DNA of 64,000 bases. Origin: Paraburkholderia sp. Its GTDB lineage: Bacteria > Pseudomonadota > Gammaproteobacteria > Burkholderiales > Burkholderiaceae. The notes beneath the pieces are model-generated. The model searched no databases. It had not been told where the DNA came from and was given only the letters and a program-made list of their open reading frames with translations. A program made the translations under genes and the position numbers. Location of the stretch: assembly GCF_028283785.1 (NCBI RefSeq), contig NZ_JAPWKB010000002.1, positions 186,001-250,000 of the forward strand, in the 5' to 3' direction. Within the stretch, counting starts at the first letter, position 1; each line of letters starts with the position of its first letter. Below are positions 36,659-45,962 of this stretch, in pieces.

Positions 36659-37087
36659 TCAACCACCGTGCGTATACCGCTGGCCGGACGGTCTGTCGCT
36701 CGCGTAACTCCTGATGCTATAACGCTGAATCCTGCCCTCGCCGTCCTGTCTTTCGAGCCTGAAGCCCGGCTCGACATCGGGCCGGTTGACGATGAACGAC
36801 AACCTCATCGTTTCGAAACCGCGTACCGCGTCGAACGCATTCACCTTGATGTAGTGCTGCGGATTCGCGTCACGGCATGCGTTGACTTCCTGAAGCACAC
36901 CGGCCGCGTCGTGCAGATCGAACATCGGCAATCCCCACATTTCCCAATACGTGTTGCGAGGATGCGGGTCGTCCGTGTACTCGACCGAACAGGCCCAACC
37001 TTGTTGCAACGCGTAGTCGATCTGCAACGTGATCTCGGCGTCGGTCAGTTCCGGTAAAAACGAAAACGTGCCTTGAGTAATACGCAT
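36659..37087 (-). CDS. cbbS: RuBisCO small subunit, red type
   Basis: 142 aa. It opens [19 protein letters not shown] and carries [14 protein letters not shown], and has the C-terminal extension typical of red-type (form IC/ID) small subunits. It joins CbbL in the hexadecamer. AAGGAG precedes ATG 37087. It lies 50 bp after cbbL. Confidence 0.96.
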   Translation of the reverse strand: MRITQGTFSFLPELTDAEITLQIDYALQQGWACSVEYTDDPHPRNTYWEMWGLPMFDLHDAAGVLQEVNACRDANPQHYIKVNAFDAVRGFETMRLSFIVNRPDVEPGFRLERQDGEGRIQRYSIRSYASDRPSGQRYTHGG

Positions 37088-37137
37088 GTCGGCGCTCCTT
37101 GCAGGGGGTGATATTCCGAGACTACTGCGGCCGCTCA

Positions 37138-38862
<1,725 letters not shown>

Positions 38863-38897
38863 TTAAGGACGTGTAGTGCGCTTCCTTCCGGCGCTGG

Positions 38898-38913
38898 TGG
38901 CACGACGCTTGCA
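38898..38913 (+). promoter_or_regulatory. Sigma-54 promoter of pqqA
   Basis: TGGCACG (38898-38904), four bases, then TTGCA (38909-38913) matches the -24/-12 consensus TGGCACG-N4-TTGCW at every defined position. The start of transcription would be about 12 bp downstream, giving a leader of roughly 75 nt before pqqA. An AcoR-type sigma-54 activator is encoded at 25639-27762. Confidence 0.75.
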
Positions 38914-39000
38914 TGGCAGACAGATGCCGACGCAAGGTGGAATCCGGGTTTTTGGCAACCGCACTGCAGAGGCGCCAACCGTTGTTACAACAGTGGAGAC

Positions 39001-39081
39001 ATGACTATGGAATGGACAACACCGAGTTACACCGATATGCGTCTTGGTTTCGAAATCACGATGTATATCGCCACCCGTTAA
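39001..39081 (+). CDS. pqqA: PqqA, PQQ precursor peptide
   Basis: 26 aa, reading MTMEWTTPSYTDMRLGFEIT and then MYIATR. The conserved Glu and Tyr of the ExxxY motif (FEITMY), which are cross-linked to make PQQ, are both present, as is the W-T-x-P-x-Y-T-D opening. GTGGAG lies just upstream of the first ATG; the second ATG at 39007 would give 24 aa. It stands alone between cbbL (divergent) and a DUF447 gene, about 11 kb from pqqB and pqqE, and is followed by a hairpin with a T-run. Confidence 0.95.
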   Translation: MTMEWTTPSYTDMRLGFEITMYIATR

Positions 39082-39101
39082 TGACGCATCGCGCTGCACA
39101 G

Positions 39102-39120
39102 GCCGCTTTTTAGCGGCTTT
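39102..39120 (+). terminator. Terminator downstream of pqqA
   Basis: GCCGCT (39102-39107) pairs with AGCGGC (39112-39117) around a TTTT loop and is followed by TTT. It starts 21 bp after the pqqA stop and would cut the transcript or reduce read-through, leaving pqqA mRNA in excess. Confidence 0.7.
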
Positions 39121-39194
39121 GGCGCGCGTCGTCATTGATGTCCGTTAGCATTTCGCCGGCTCGTAGTACGCCGCAGAGACCAGCGTTCCCCGCC

Positions 39195-39779
39195 ATGATT
39201 CACGAAACGATCGTCACCACTGCGGCGCGCGATGGCCGGCCCCACATTGCACCGATGGGCGTGCGCTTCGAACAGGAGCGTGCGATCCTCGCGCCGTTCC
39301 GGCCTTCCGCGACACTGGACAATATTCTCGCCACTCGCGTGGCCGTGATTAATTTCACCACCGACGTGCGCGTCTTCGCGGGATGCGTAACGGGTCTGCA
39401 TTGGGATTGGCCCACGCTGCCGGCAAGCCACGTATCGAGTGTCAGACTCGACGGTGCACTGGCTCACACCGAACTCGCCCTCGACGAAGTTCAGGACGAC
39501 GGTGAGCGCCCGGTGCTACGGATGCGTTGCGTGCACAGCGAGACGCATGCGCCGTTTGGCGGATTCAACCGCGCGCAGGCCGCGGTACTCGAAGGCGCGA
39601 TTCTCGTCAGCCGTCTGTTCATGCTACCCGCCGACAAGGTGGATCGTGAAATGGCTTATCTGCAGATTGCTATCGACAAAACAGCCGGCGACGCCGAGCG
39701 GCTCGCATGGAGCTGGCTCACCGAAGCAATCGCACGACATCGCGCGGCGGTCGTTTCATCGAACACTTCGCATGCGTAA
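39195..39779 (+). CDS. DUF447-family protein of the C1 island
   Basis: 194 aa from the ATG at 39195 (MIHETIVTTAARDGRPHIAP), which matches the usual family opening; in-frame starts at 39135 and 39138 exist. The fold is probably a flavin reductase-like split barrel. DUF447 genes occur in methanogens and in bacterial H4MPT/methylofuran clusters. The function is unknown. No strong ribosome site is visible. It lies downstream of the pqqA terminator and 48 bp before mfnB. Confidence 0.78.
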   Translation: MIHETIVTTAARDGRPHIAPMGVRFEQERAILAPFRPSATLDNILATRVAVINFTTDVRVFAGCVTGLHWDWPTLPASHVSSVRLDGALAHTELALDEVQDDGERPVLRMRCVHSETHAPFGGFNRAQAAVLEGAILVSRLFMLPADKVDREMAYLQIAIDKTAGDAERLAWSWLTEAIARHRAAVVSSNTSHA

Positions 39780-39827
39780 ATCCGCTCGACCCGACATTGT
39801 CGTCACGTATCTACCGGGAGACTTTCG

Positions 39828-40538
39828 ATGACCGCCATGCTCGCAAGCGTCCGTTCATCCGGCGAAGCATTCGACGCCGCGCAAGCGGGCGCCGAACTGA
39901 TCGATCTGAAAGAACCGGATCACGGCGCACTCGGCGGTGTTCGCGTCGATGAAATTGCGCGCATCGTACTGGCATTGCGCGCACGTTTTCCAGTCAAACC
40001 GATCAGCGCGACAATCGGCGATGTGGCCTCCGATGCATTGGACGAAATCGCCGCGCGGGTGATCAGCGTCGGCGATGCCGGGGTGGACTACATCAAGGTA
40101 GGCGTCACGCCCGGCCCGGCAGCGCGACGCTGCCTTGTGCATCTCGCGAGCCTGCCCGGCGCTGTCGTACCGGTTTTGCTATGCGACGACGGTCTCGATC
40201 CGTCGCTGGCCGCGTACGCGGCCGGGTTGGGATTTGCCGGGATCATGTTCGATACCGCGACCAAGGACGGCGGCACGCTATTCGATTGCGTCGATGTCGG
40301 CACGCTCTCGGAGAGCCTTGCGCAGATTCGCGCGTCCGGTGCGATGAGCGGAGTCGCGGGATCGCTCGGCTGGCAACACCTCGATCAAATCCGTTCGCTT
40401 TCGCCGGATTTTGCGGGGTTTCGTACCGCGCTCTGTGCAGGCGGGCGAACGGCACAACTCGATCCGGAGCGTGTCGCGCGTTGGGTGGAAGCACTGCATC
40501 GCGCGCCCGAAGAAACATCGGTGGCGGGGCTTGGGTGA
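39828..40538 (+). CDS. mfnB: (5-formylfuran-3-yl)methyl phosphate synthase-like (MfnB, DUF556)
   Basis: 236 aa TIM-barrel protein. The family motif GAELIDLKEPDHGALGG supplies the Schiff-base lysine region, with YIKVGVTPG and GFAGIMFDTATKDGG further on. In methanogens MfnB builds the furan ring of methanofuran from two glyceraldehyde 3-phosphates; here it should make methylofuran for the Fhc complex. GGGAGA precedes the ATG. Confidence 0.9.
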   Translation: MTAMLASVRSSGEAFDAAQAGAELIDLKEPDHGALGGVRVDEIARIVLALRARFPVKPISATIGDVASDALDEIAARVISVGDAGVDYIKVGVTPGPAARRCLVHLASLPGAVVPVLLCDDGLDPSLAAYAAGLGFAGIMFDTATKDGGTLFDCVDVGTLSESLAQIRASGAMSGVAGSLGWQHLDQIRSLSPDFAGFRTALCAGGRTAQLDPERVARWVEALHRAPEETSVAGLG

Positions 40539-40568
40539 CTCGACGTTGCCGGTAACTCGCGCCGTTCG

Positions 40569-41159
40569 CTACGCGACCGGCACGTGCATCAGTCGGTCGC
40601 GCATCAACGCAACGTCTTCCTTGTTCAGCAGTTCGACCACGTAGTTCGCGTCTCTGACACTGTCTGCAAATCGCGCGTCGAGCACGCCGGCCGACGTAAG
40701 ATCGGCGAGTGGCGCGTCCGCATCGAGCGGGCACGATTTGACGACCGTGAGCCGTTCCGCGTTTAACGTACTGGACAACCATGCGGCGAGACTGTCGGAG
40801 CTCGTGTCCCAGTTGCTCATTTGATCCGGCGTGTCGCGCATCAATCCCGTCGGCACCCACACCGCAACCTGTCCGTCGCGTAACGCGGTGCGAATCCGGG
40901 CCTCGCTCGCGGCAAGGACGAGGTTCGGCAACAGCCCCTGCATCAGAATCGCGTATTGGGTCATCGCGAGCAGACACATGTTATGGGCCGCGAGGTCGTT
41001 AAAGCGCCATTCCCGTTGATATTGCCGGACGTCGTCGGCGAAATCGCCGCCGCCGGGGACGATCACCACGCGTCCGCCGCCCAGTTCCCAAAGCTGCGTC
41101 AACCACGCACGCAGCAACGGATCGTGACTGAGACTGCCACCGATCTTCACCACCCACAT
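40569..41159 (-). CDS. mfnE: Amino acid kinase-family protein, MfnE-like
   Basis: 196 aa. The N-terminus VVKIGGSL and the GGRVVIVPGGGDFAD motif define the amino acid kinase fold. The small size and its place beside mfnB and mfnF point to MfnE, which phosphorylates the aminomethylfuran-methyl-phosphate intermediate. ATG 41159 has GAGGG upstream; 41174 is an alternative start. It converges with mfnB, with 30 bp between the stops. Confidence 0.8.
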   Translation of the reverse strand: MWVVKIGGSLSHDPLLRAWLTQLWELGGGRVVIVPGGGDFADDVRQYQREWRFNDLAAHNMCLLAMTQYAILMQGLLPNLVLAASEARIRTALRDGQVAVWVPTGLMRDTPDQMSNWDTSSDSLAAWLSSTLNAERLTVVKSCPLDADAPLADLTSAGVLDARFADSVRDANYVVELLNKEDVALMRDRLMHVPVA

Positions 41160-41250
41160 GACAGTCGCCCTCATTTAAGTGTGACGCGATCGACCTGTGC
41201 GCGAGGACGCGCGTCAGGCATCCATACTCTCGACGGCCGCCGCGTATTCA

Positions 41251-41295
41251 TGCATGAGCGGTACGCATGACTGACTCATGCGCGCCGCTCATGCA
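41251..41295. repeat. Nested palindrome between mfnE-like and mfnF-like genes
   Basis: TGCATGAGCGG (41251-41261) pairs with CCGCTCATGCA (41285-41295), and inside the loop CGCATGA (41264-41270) pairs with TCATGCG (41276-41282). The right arm overlaps the end of the mfnF-like gene. It belongs to the GCATG palindrome family. Confidence 0.65.
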
Positions 41296-42440
41296 GCCCG
41301 ATAAAGATGCGCCCGTGGCGTGTGTGCGGCCAGCATCGCCACGGCGACGGCAGGCGCACACGTTGCAATCCATTCCGCGCATTGCGGATCAGCCAACGTT
41401 TCTTCGCCGCACAGGGACATCTCGCCCAGCGACGAAATATCGATCATCGCGCAGCGATCGTGCTGCGCAAGATGGGTGACGAGAAAGCGTCCACAACCCG
41501 CAGCGACGAGCGGCGCACCCACGAGCGATGGATGTGCATGCCGCACGCGCGCGAGATTCATGTACAGCGTGTCGAGTTGGACCGCACGCCAATGACGTGC
41601 AAAATTCCGCCACTCGACTTCGCTCGCGTCGGCGGCATCGCGTCCAATCATGCGTGCCAGCCGCGCGCAGCTCGCCGCCATCGTCTTCGGTCCGTTGTCC
41701 GCGCTGGGATGCTGGTCGTGCGGCGGCCACAATTCGCCCGTGAGCCGATAGACGTCGGCCGTGGTTGCAAACCACTCGTTCATCACATTGGTCGTGCGGT
41801 TACGAAACACGATACGGTGTGCGACACCGCATAGCGGCGTTCGCACCACGCCTTGATAAACGAGTTCGCCGTGGATCAACCGATCCGCGTCGTTACCGCC
41901 AATTGCCGCGACCCACCCTCTTACGATGGGAATGATGTCCGTGGTCGTGCTGCCGATATCGATCAGCAATGCATCGTGGACGCAGCTTGCCACCCAGCTG
42001 GCGGTCGCAAGCCAGTTCGCGGACGCGATCTCGTGCCACGCGGCTGCGCAAGCCGACGCGTCGAACCAGCGTCCGCCGCCGAAAAACATCAAACGTCCGT
42101 GCAGTTTCGATGCAAGCGCGTTTGCGATAGCGCGCACACCGTCGGCGCGATCGGCGAACAGATCGACCATTTCGCCGGTCATCGTGACGGCATGAGACGC
42201 GCCTGCGCTGCGCGCGTCGGGCCAGCGATCGAGCACCGCATCTATCGACTGATGCAACTGATCGAGACCTTGCCACAAGCGACACGGCCACTGCGCGACA
42301 TCGATCAGCGCGCCGGTGCGATCGACCTTCGACACCTTCAGATGCGCGCCGCCCACGTCCCAGCCGAAGACGGGCATGCCGACATCCGTGCCTGACATTC
42401 CCGACGCATGCGTGACAGCCGATCCATGCGTTGACGTCAT
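41289..42440 (-). CDS. mfnF: H4MPT-linked C1 transfer protein, MfnF-like (hydantoinase fold)
   Basis: 383 aa. Actin/hydantoinase-like nucleotide motifs: FGWDVGGAHLKVSKVD, LIDIGSTTTDIIPI and a C-terminal GCGRFLV. This is the bacterial member of the family that includes archaeal MfnF, which joins the furan pyrophosphate to the glutamyl-tyramine arm of methanofuran. ATG 42440 overlaps the stop of the next gene upstream as ATGA; ATGs at 42398 and 42377 are closer to the conserved domain. The first 20 codons lie in GCATGCGT-rich sequence. Confidence 0.83.
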   Translation of the reverse strand: MTSTHGSAVTHASGMSGTDVGMPVFGWDVGGAHLKVSKVDRTGALIDVAQWPCRLWQGLDQLHQSIDAVLDRWPDARSAGASHAVTMTGEMVDLFADRADGVRAIANALASKLHGRLMFFGGGRWFDASACAAAWHEIASANWLATASWVASCVHDALLIDIGSTTTDIIPIVRGWVAAIGGNDADRLIHGELVYQGVVRTPLCGVAHRIVFRNRTTNVMNEWFATTADVYRLTGELWPPHDQHPSADNGPKTMAASCARLARMIGRDAADASEVEWRNFARHWRAVQLDTLYMNLARVRHAHPSLVGAPLVAAGCGRFLVTHLAQHDRCAMIDISSLGEMSLCGEETLADPQCAEWIATCAPAVAVAMLAAHTPRAHLYRAA

Positions 42441-43528
42441 GGCAACGCTCCGCCGCTCAAGCAATCGCCGGACGGCTTCGGCACATGGGGCCGCGCGCCG
42501 AAGCCGGAAACGCCGTGCGCGGTCAGCAACGAGGACGCGAGATTACGGCCAAGCCGTGCTGAAAGCTCCACATAGGCTGCGGTCAAGCGAGGATTGACTT
42601 CGATCACGACCGGGCCGCGTCGCGGATGCCAGACCAGATCGACGCCCACGAAGCCACGCAAGCCCGGCAGTGCCGCGACGATATCCTGCGTCAACGTTTC
42701 GAGCACCCGGCCCTGGTCACTATCACGTGAAATCTGGTCGACATCGACGCCACTGAATTCAACGACGTGCGCTGGACGCGACGAACCGGCTGCGTCGGGA
42801 ATGCCTATCCGCTGGCGATTGATGCTGACGAGTTCAGCCTGCCCGTAGCCCGCGATCAGCGACAAGCTCAGCGGTTCGCCCTCCACCCACGCCTGCAATA
42901 CCGGGTCGCGCCCGGCCGCTTCGCGCGCGGTGTACTCCGCGCACGCATCGTCGAGCCGCTCGTAGACGAACGTATCGAGGCCACCCGCGCCGTCGTCCGG
43001 CTTGACGACCCAGCGCGTCGCGTCGTCTGCGGCCGCGCTGGACACGCAAATGCCCGGCGGCAATGCAGGCGTCACCGCAATGCCATGCGCGGCCAGGCAG
43101 GCGGCCGTCGCGCGCTTGCTGGATGCAATGCGAATCGCATCGCGCCGGCAGCCGAGCCAGCACACATCGCCGACGACATCGTGCAGTTGCAACAGCAAGC
43201 CGTCGCACTCCGGCGCAATCACGCATGTGTAATCATGCTCATGCGCGATGCGCGCGACAAACGCACTCAGGATCTCGCCGGGACGCGCAACGGATTGCAC
43301 CGGAACCGTGGTCGCATGCGCTGCGCGCATGGCAGGCGAGCGCTCGAAACGCGAACTCGCGTACGTGACCTGCACGCCGTCCAGTTCGCAGAGATCGGCG
43401 GTCAGCGCGTCGCGCATCGCGCGTCCTTCGACGATCAACGCGCTCAGGTCGGCCAGACTGCCGATCCCCGCCACCTCGGGATCGATGCCGCCGCCGGATA
43501 GATACTCGTAGACGAATAGCTTGATCAA
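42437..43528 (-). CDS. mfnD: ATP-grasp ligase, MfnD-like
   Basis: 363 aa. It starts with TTG at 43528 (reading IKLFVYEYLSGGG next, the usual family opening). ATP-grasp motifs are RWVVKPDDGAGGLDTFVY and GVDLVWHPRRGPVVIEVNPR. In methanogens MfnD ligates tyramine and glutamate for methanofuran; bacterial methylofuran has a polyglutamate tail, so a similar ligation is likely. Only 12 bp separate its start from the divergent HisA-like gene. Confidence 0.83.
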   Translation of the reverse strand: MIKLFVYEYLSGGGIDPEVAGIGSLADLSALIVEGRAMRDALTADLCELDGVQVTYASSRFERSPAMRAAHATTVPVQSVARPGEILSAFVARIAHEHDYTCVIAPECDGLLLQLHDVVGDVCWLGCRRDAIRIASSKRATAACLAAHGIAVTPALPPGICVSSAAADDATRWVVKPDDGAGGLDTFVYERLDDACAEYTAREAAGRDPVLQAWVEGEPLSLSLIAGYGQAELVSINRQRIGIPDAAGSSRPAHVVEFSGVDVDQISRDSDQGRVLETLTQDIVAALPGLRGFVGVDLVWHPRRGPVVIEVNPRLTAAYVELSARLGRNLASSLLTAHGVSGFGARPHVPKPSGDCLSGGALP

Positions 43529-43540
43529 GGAAAGTCATCC

Positions 43541-44329
43541 ATGCAGGTGATACCGGTTCTCGATCTGCTCGACAATCACGCCGTCAGGGCCGTGCGCGGC
43601 GAGCGCGCTAGTTACCGACCTATCCAGTCGAGCCTCTGCGCGACCAGCGATCCGCTCGTCGTCGCTCGTGCGCTCCTTGCAGCAACCGGTGCGCGGATGC
43701 TCTATATCGCGGACCTCGGCGCGATCGTCGAACGGCGCGCGCATATCGACGTGCTTGCCCGACTGTGCATCGCGCTCGGCGAACCCGCCGCGTCGCCCAC
43801 GACGCCCGTTGAAATCTGGCTCGACGCCGGGTTCGCCGATCTCGCATCCATGCATGCGCTTTTCGCATGCGTCGCAGATCGCGTGCAGCAGCGCATGCGC
43901 GACCGCATCGCCACGCCGGACTGTCGGGCGGCCTCGCTCGTGCCGGTGTTCGGCTCGGAGTCGCTCGACGACATCGACGCACCGCGCGCCGCCGAATCGT
44001 CGGGCTTGCGCCCGGTACTGTCGCTCGATCACCGGGGCGGTCAACTGCTCGCTACTGACGTCGCGCATCGTGCCGCACTCCTCGATTCCACTCACGCGTG
44101 GCCGTCCCGGTTGATTGCAATGACACTCGATCAGGTCGGCGCGTACGAAGGACCGGATCTCGCTCTGCTCTCCACACTGCGCGCACGCGCCGGCAACCGG
44201 TCCGTGATCGGCGCCGGCGGTATCCGCAACGACGACGATCTTCACCGCGCCACGCAAAGCGGCGCGACCGCGTGGCTCGTCGCATCCGCCGTCCACGACG
44301 GCCGCCTCAACCTGTCTGCCGGATCGTGA
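43541..44329 (+). CDS. HisA/HisF-like TIM-barrel protein of the C1 island
   Basis: 262 aa. QVIPVLDLLDNHAVRAVRGER, YIADLGAI, SLDHRGGQL and GAGGIRNDDDL resemble HisA, but it is a diverged paralogue of the type found in methanogens and methylofuran clusters rather than the histidine enzyme. The role in cofactor synthesis is unknown. A perfect GCATGCG-cttttCGCATGC palindrome (43851-43869) lies in frame, encoding MHALFAC. Confidence 0.83.
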   Translation: MQVIPVLDLLDNHAVRAVRGERASYRPIQSSLCATSDPLVVARALLAATGARMLYIADLGAIVERRAHIDVLARLCIALGEPAASPTTPVEIWLDAGFADLASMHALFACVADRVQQRMRDRIATPDCRAASLVPVFGSESLDDIDAPRAAESSGLRPVLSLDHRGGQLLATDVAHRAALLDSTHAWPSRLIAMTLDQVGAYEGPDLALLSTLRARAGNRSVIGAGGIRNDDDLHRATQSGATAWLVASAVHDGRLNLSAGS

Positions 44330-44506
44330 CGCGCTGCGGCTTGCCCAGTCCGGCTGAACACAATATCCATGCCAACGTACCCCGTCGTGTGCGACTCGTG
44401 ATTCAGGGACACGTCGGGCATGGGTCGGTGCTGGCAAGTGACACAGTGTTTCAGCGCGACGCACATTCTGTGCTGCGTTTTCGCGGTTCATCGCGGGTTG
44501 CCATGC

Positions 44507-44558
44507 ATGCGCGAGACGCATGCGAGAGGCACAGCCTTGCTGCGCCTCTCGCATGCAG
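44507..44558. repeat. Overlapping palindromes upstream of fhcB
   Basis: GCATGCG (44507-44513) pairs with CGCATGC (44519-44525), and GCATGCGAGAGGC (44520-44532) pairs perfectly with GCCTCTCGCATGC (44546-44558). The two stems share an arm and are mutually exclusive. The possible start codons of fhcB lie within or just after it. Confidence 0.7.
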
Positions 44559-45962
44559 ACCGGCATGGTCCTTGCTCAAACGCCGCGCATGCACAGCGCA
44601 TCCACCCAGTCATCCAGCACGACCGACACCGACTCGCCCGTATCCATCACGGACGACTGGACCTGTCCATTCTGTCCGCTCCTGTGCGACGACATCGCGG
44701 CTCACATCGACACCCGCGACGCGGTCAGTGCGCCCGACGTAGACTGCCCTCGCCTGCGCGCTGCGCTGATCCAGTGTGGCGTCGGTGATTCCGGCGCGCT
44801 GCCGTCGATCGACGGCAATGCCGTCGATCTCGACGCGGCGCTCTCGCGTGCGGCCGACTTACTCGCGCAATCACGCAGGCCGTTGTTCAGCGGGCTGTGC
44901 ATGGACATCGCCGCGGCGCGGGCGCTTTATCCGCTCGCCGCCGCCTGCGGCGCGGTGCTCGATCATCTGCATGGCGACACGCTGGCTGCATCGACGCTCG
45001 CGCTGCAAGACCGTGGCGCGTTCTTCACGACGCTATCCGAGGCGCGTTCACGCGCCGATCTGATCATCGTGATCGGCTGTCGGCCGTCGGCGCGCTATCC
45101 CCGCGTTTACGAGCGGCTTTTTAGCGGTAATGGCCAAAAGCGGAAGGTCTGCTTCGTCGGATGCGAGACCGATCCGGCAATCTCCACGTCGCACATATCT
45201 CAGGCGTCGCAACCGTCGCATGCGTCCACGGAATGCGAGACCTTGGCGACGCATGCAAACCTGTTCGATCTGCTCGCGTCATGGTCGATGCTGCTCGACG
45301 GCCGTCGCGTAGACAAACTCATCGAGCCGGAACTCGTGCGCCTGAACGCCGCCATCGACGCAGCGCGCTATACCGCCTTCGTCTACGAACCGGCCACATT
45401 TCCCGGCTCACAAGCGGCGCTGTTGATCGAAGCGCTGAACCGGATCATCAAGGCCGTGAACCGAACTACTCGCGCGGGCGGCCTCGCGCTCGGCGGCGAC
45501 GATGGCGCGTTGAGCGTCAACCAGACCATCACGTGGCTATCGGGTTTTCCGCTACGCACGCGAGTCGCGCGTGCGGCACGCCCGGCAGACCAACCGCCGC
45601 TGGAATACGACCCGTATCGATATGCGACCGCTCGCATGCTTGCAGCGCATGAGTCGGATGCGCTGCTGTGGGTGAGCAGTTTCGGCGCGCAGCCGTTGCC
45701 GTCTTCGCTCGACGCCGACGTGCCTGCGATCATCCTGGGCCATCCGGCGATGTCGGCGGGTGCGTCGGGCGGCCGCGCGGCGCCGACGGTGTACATCCCC
45801 GTCGCAACGCCCGGCGTCGATAGCGATGGCCACCTGTTCCGGCTCGATGCGTCGGTCGTCGCGCCGCTCCGTGCGGCTCGCGCGACTGCACTGCCTACCG
45901 TGGCGCGCGTCGCCGCGTTGCTTGCCGGACGGGTGGAAAGTGCGTTGCGGGGCCCGCAATGA
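44520..45962 (+). CDS. fhcB: Formyltransferase/hydrolase complex subunit FhcB
   Basis: Up to 480 aa. The domain begins WTCPFCPLLCDD, the cysteine motif of formylmethanofuran dehydrogenase subunit B, followed by LIIVIGCRPSARYPRVYERL and the rest of the molybdopterin-type fold. In bacteria FhcB serves the hydrolytic complex and is thought to lack catalysis. The start is uncertain: ATGs at 44520, 44553, 44565 and 44589 are in frame, none with a good ribosome site, and the first lies in a palindrome. The stop overlaps the fhcA start as ATGA. Another repeat (45218-45256) lies inside the gene. Confidence 0.9.
   Translation: MREAQPCCASRMQTGMVLAQTPRMHSASTQSSSTTDTDSPVSITDDWTCPFCPLLCDDIAAHIDTRDAVSAPDVDCPRLRAALIQCGVGDSGALPSIDGNAVDLDAALSRAADLLAQSRRPLFSGLCMDIAAARALYPLAAACGAVLDHLHGDTLAASTLALQDRGAFFTTLSEARSRADLIIVIGCRPSARYPRVYERLFSGNGQKRKVCFVGCETDPAISTSHISQASQPSHASTECETLATHANLFDLLASWSMLLDGRRVDKLIEPELVRLNAAIDAARYTAFVYEPATFPGSQAALLIEALNRIIKAVNRTTRAGGLALGGDDGALSVNQTITWLSGFPLRTRVARAARPADQPPLEYDPYRYATARMLAAHESDALLWVSSFGAQPLPSSLDADVPAIILGHPAMSAGASGGRAAPTVYIPVATPGVDSDGHLFRLDASVVAPLRAARATALPTVARVAALLAGRVESALRGPQ

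Noticed and set aside
43541..44329. Calling this gene hisA
   Set aside because: It is a diverged HisA-like barrel inside a methylofuran cluster with no histidine genes around it.
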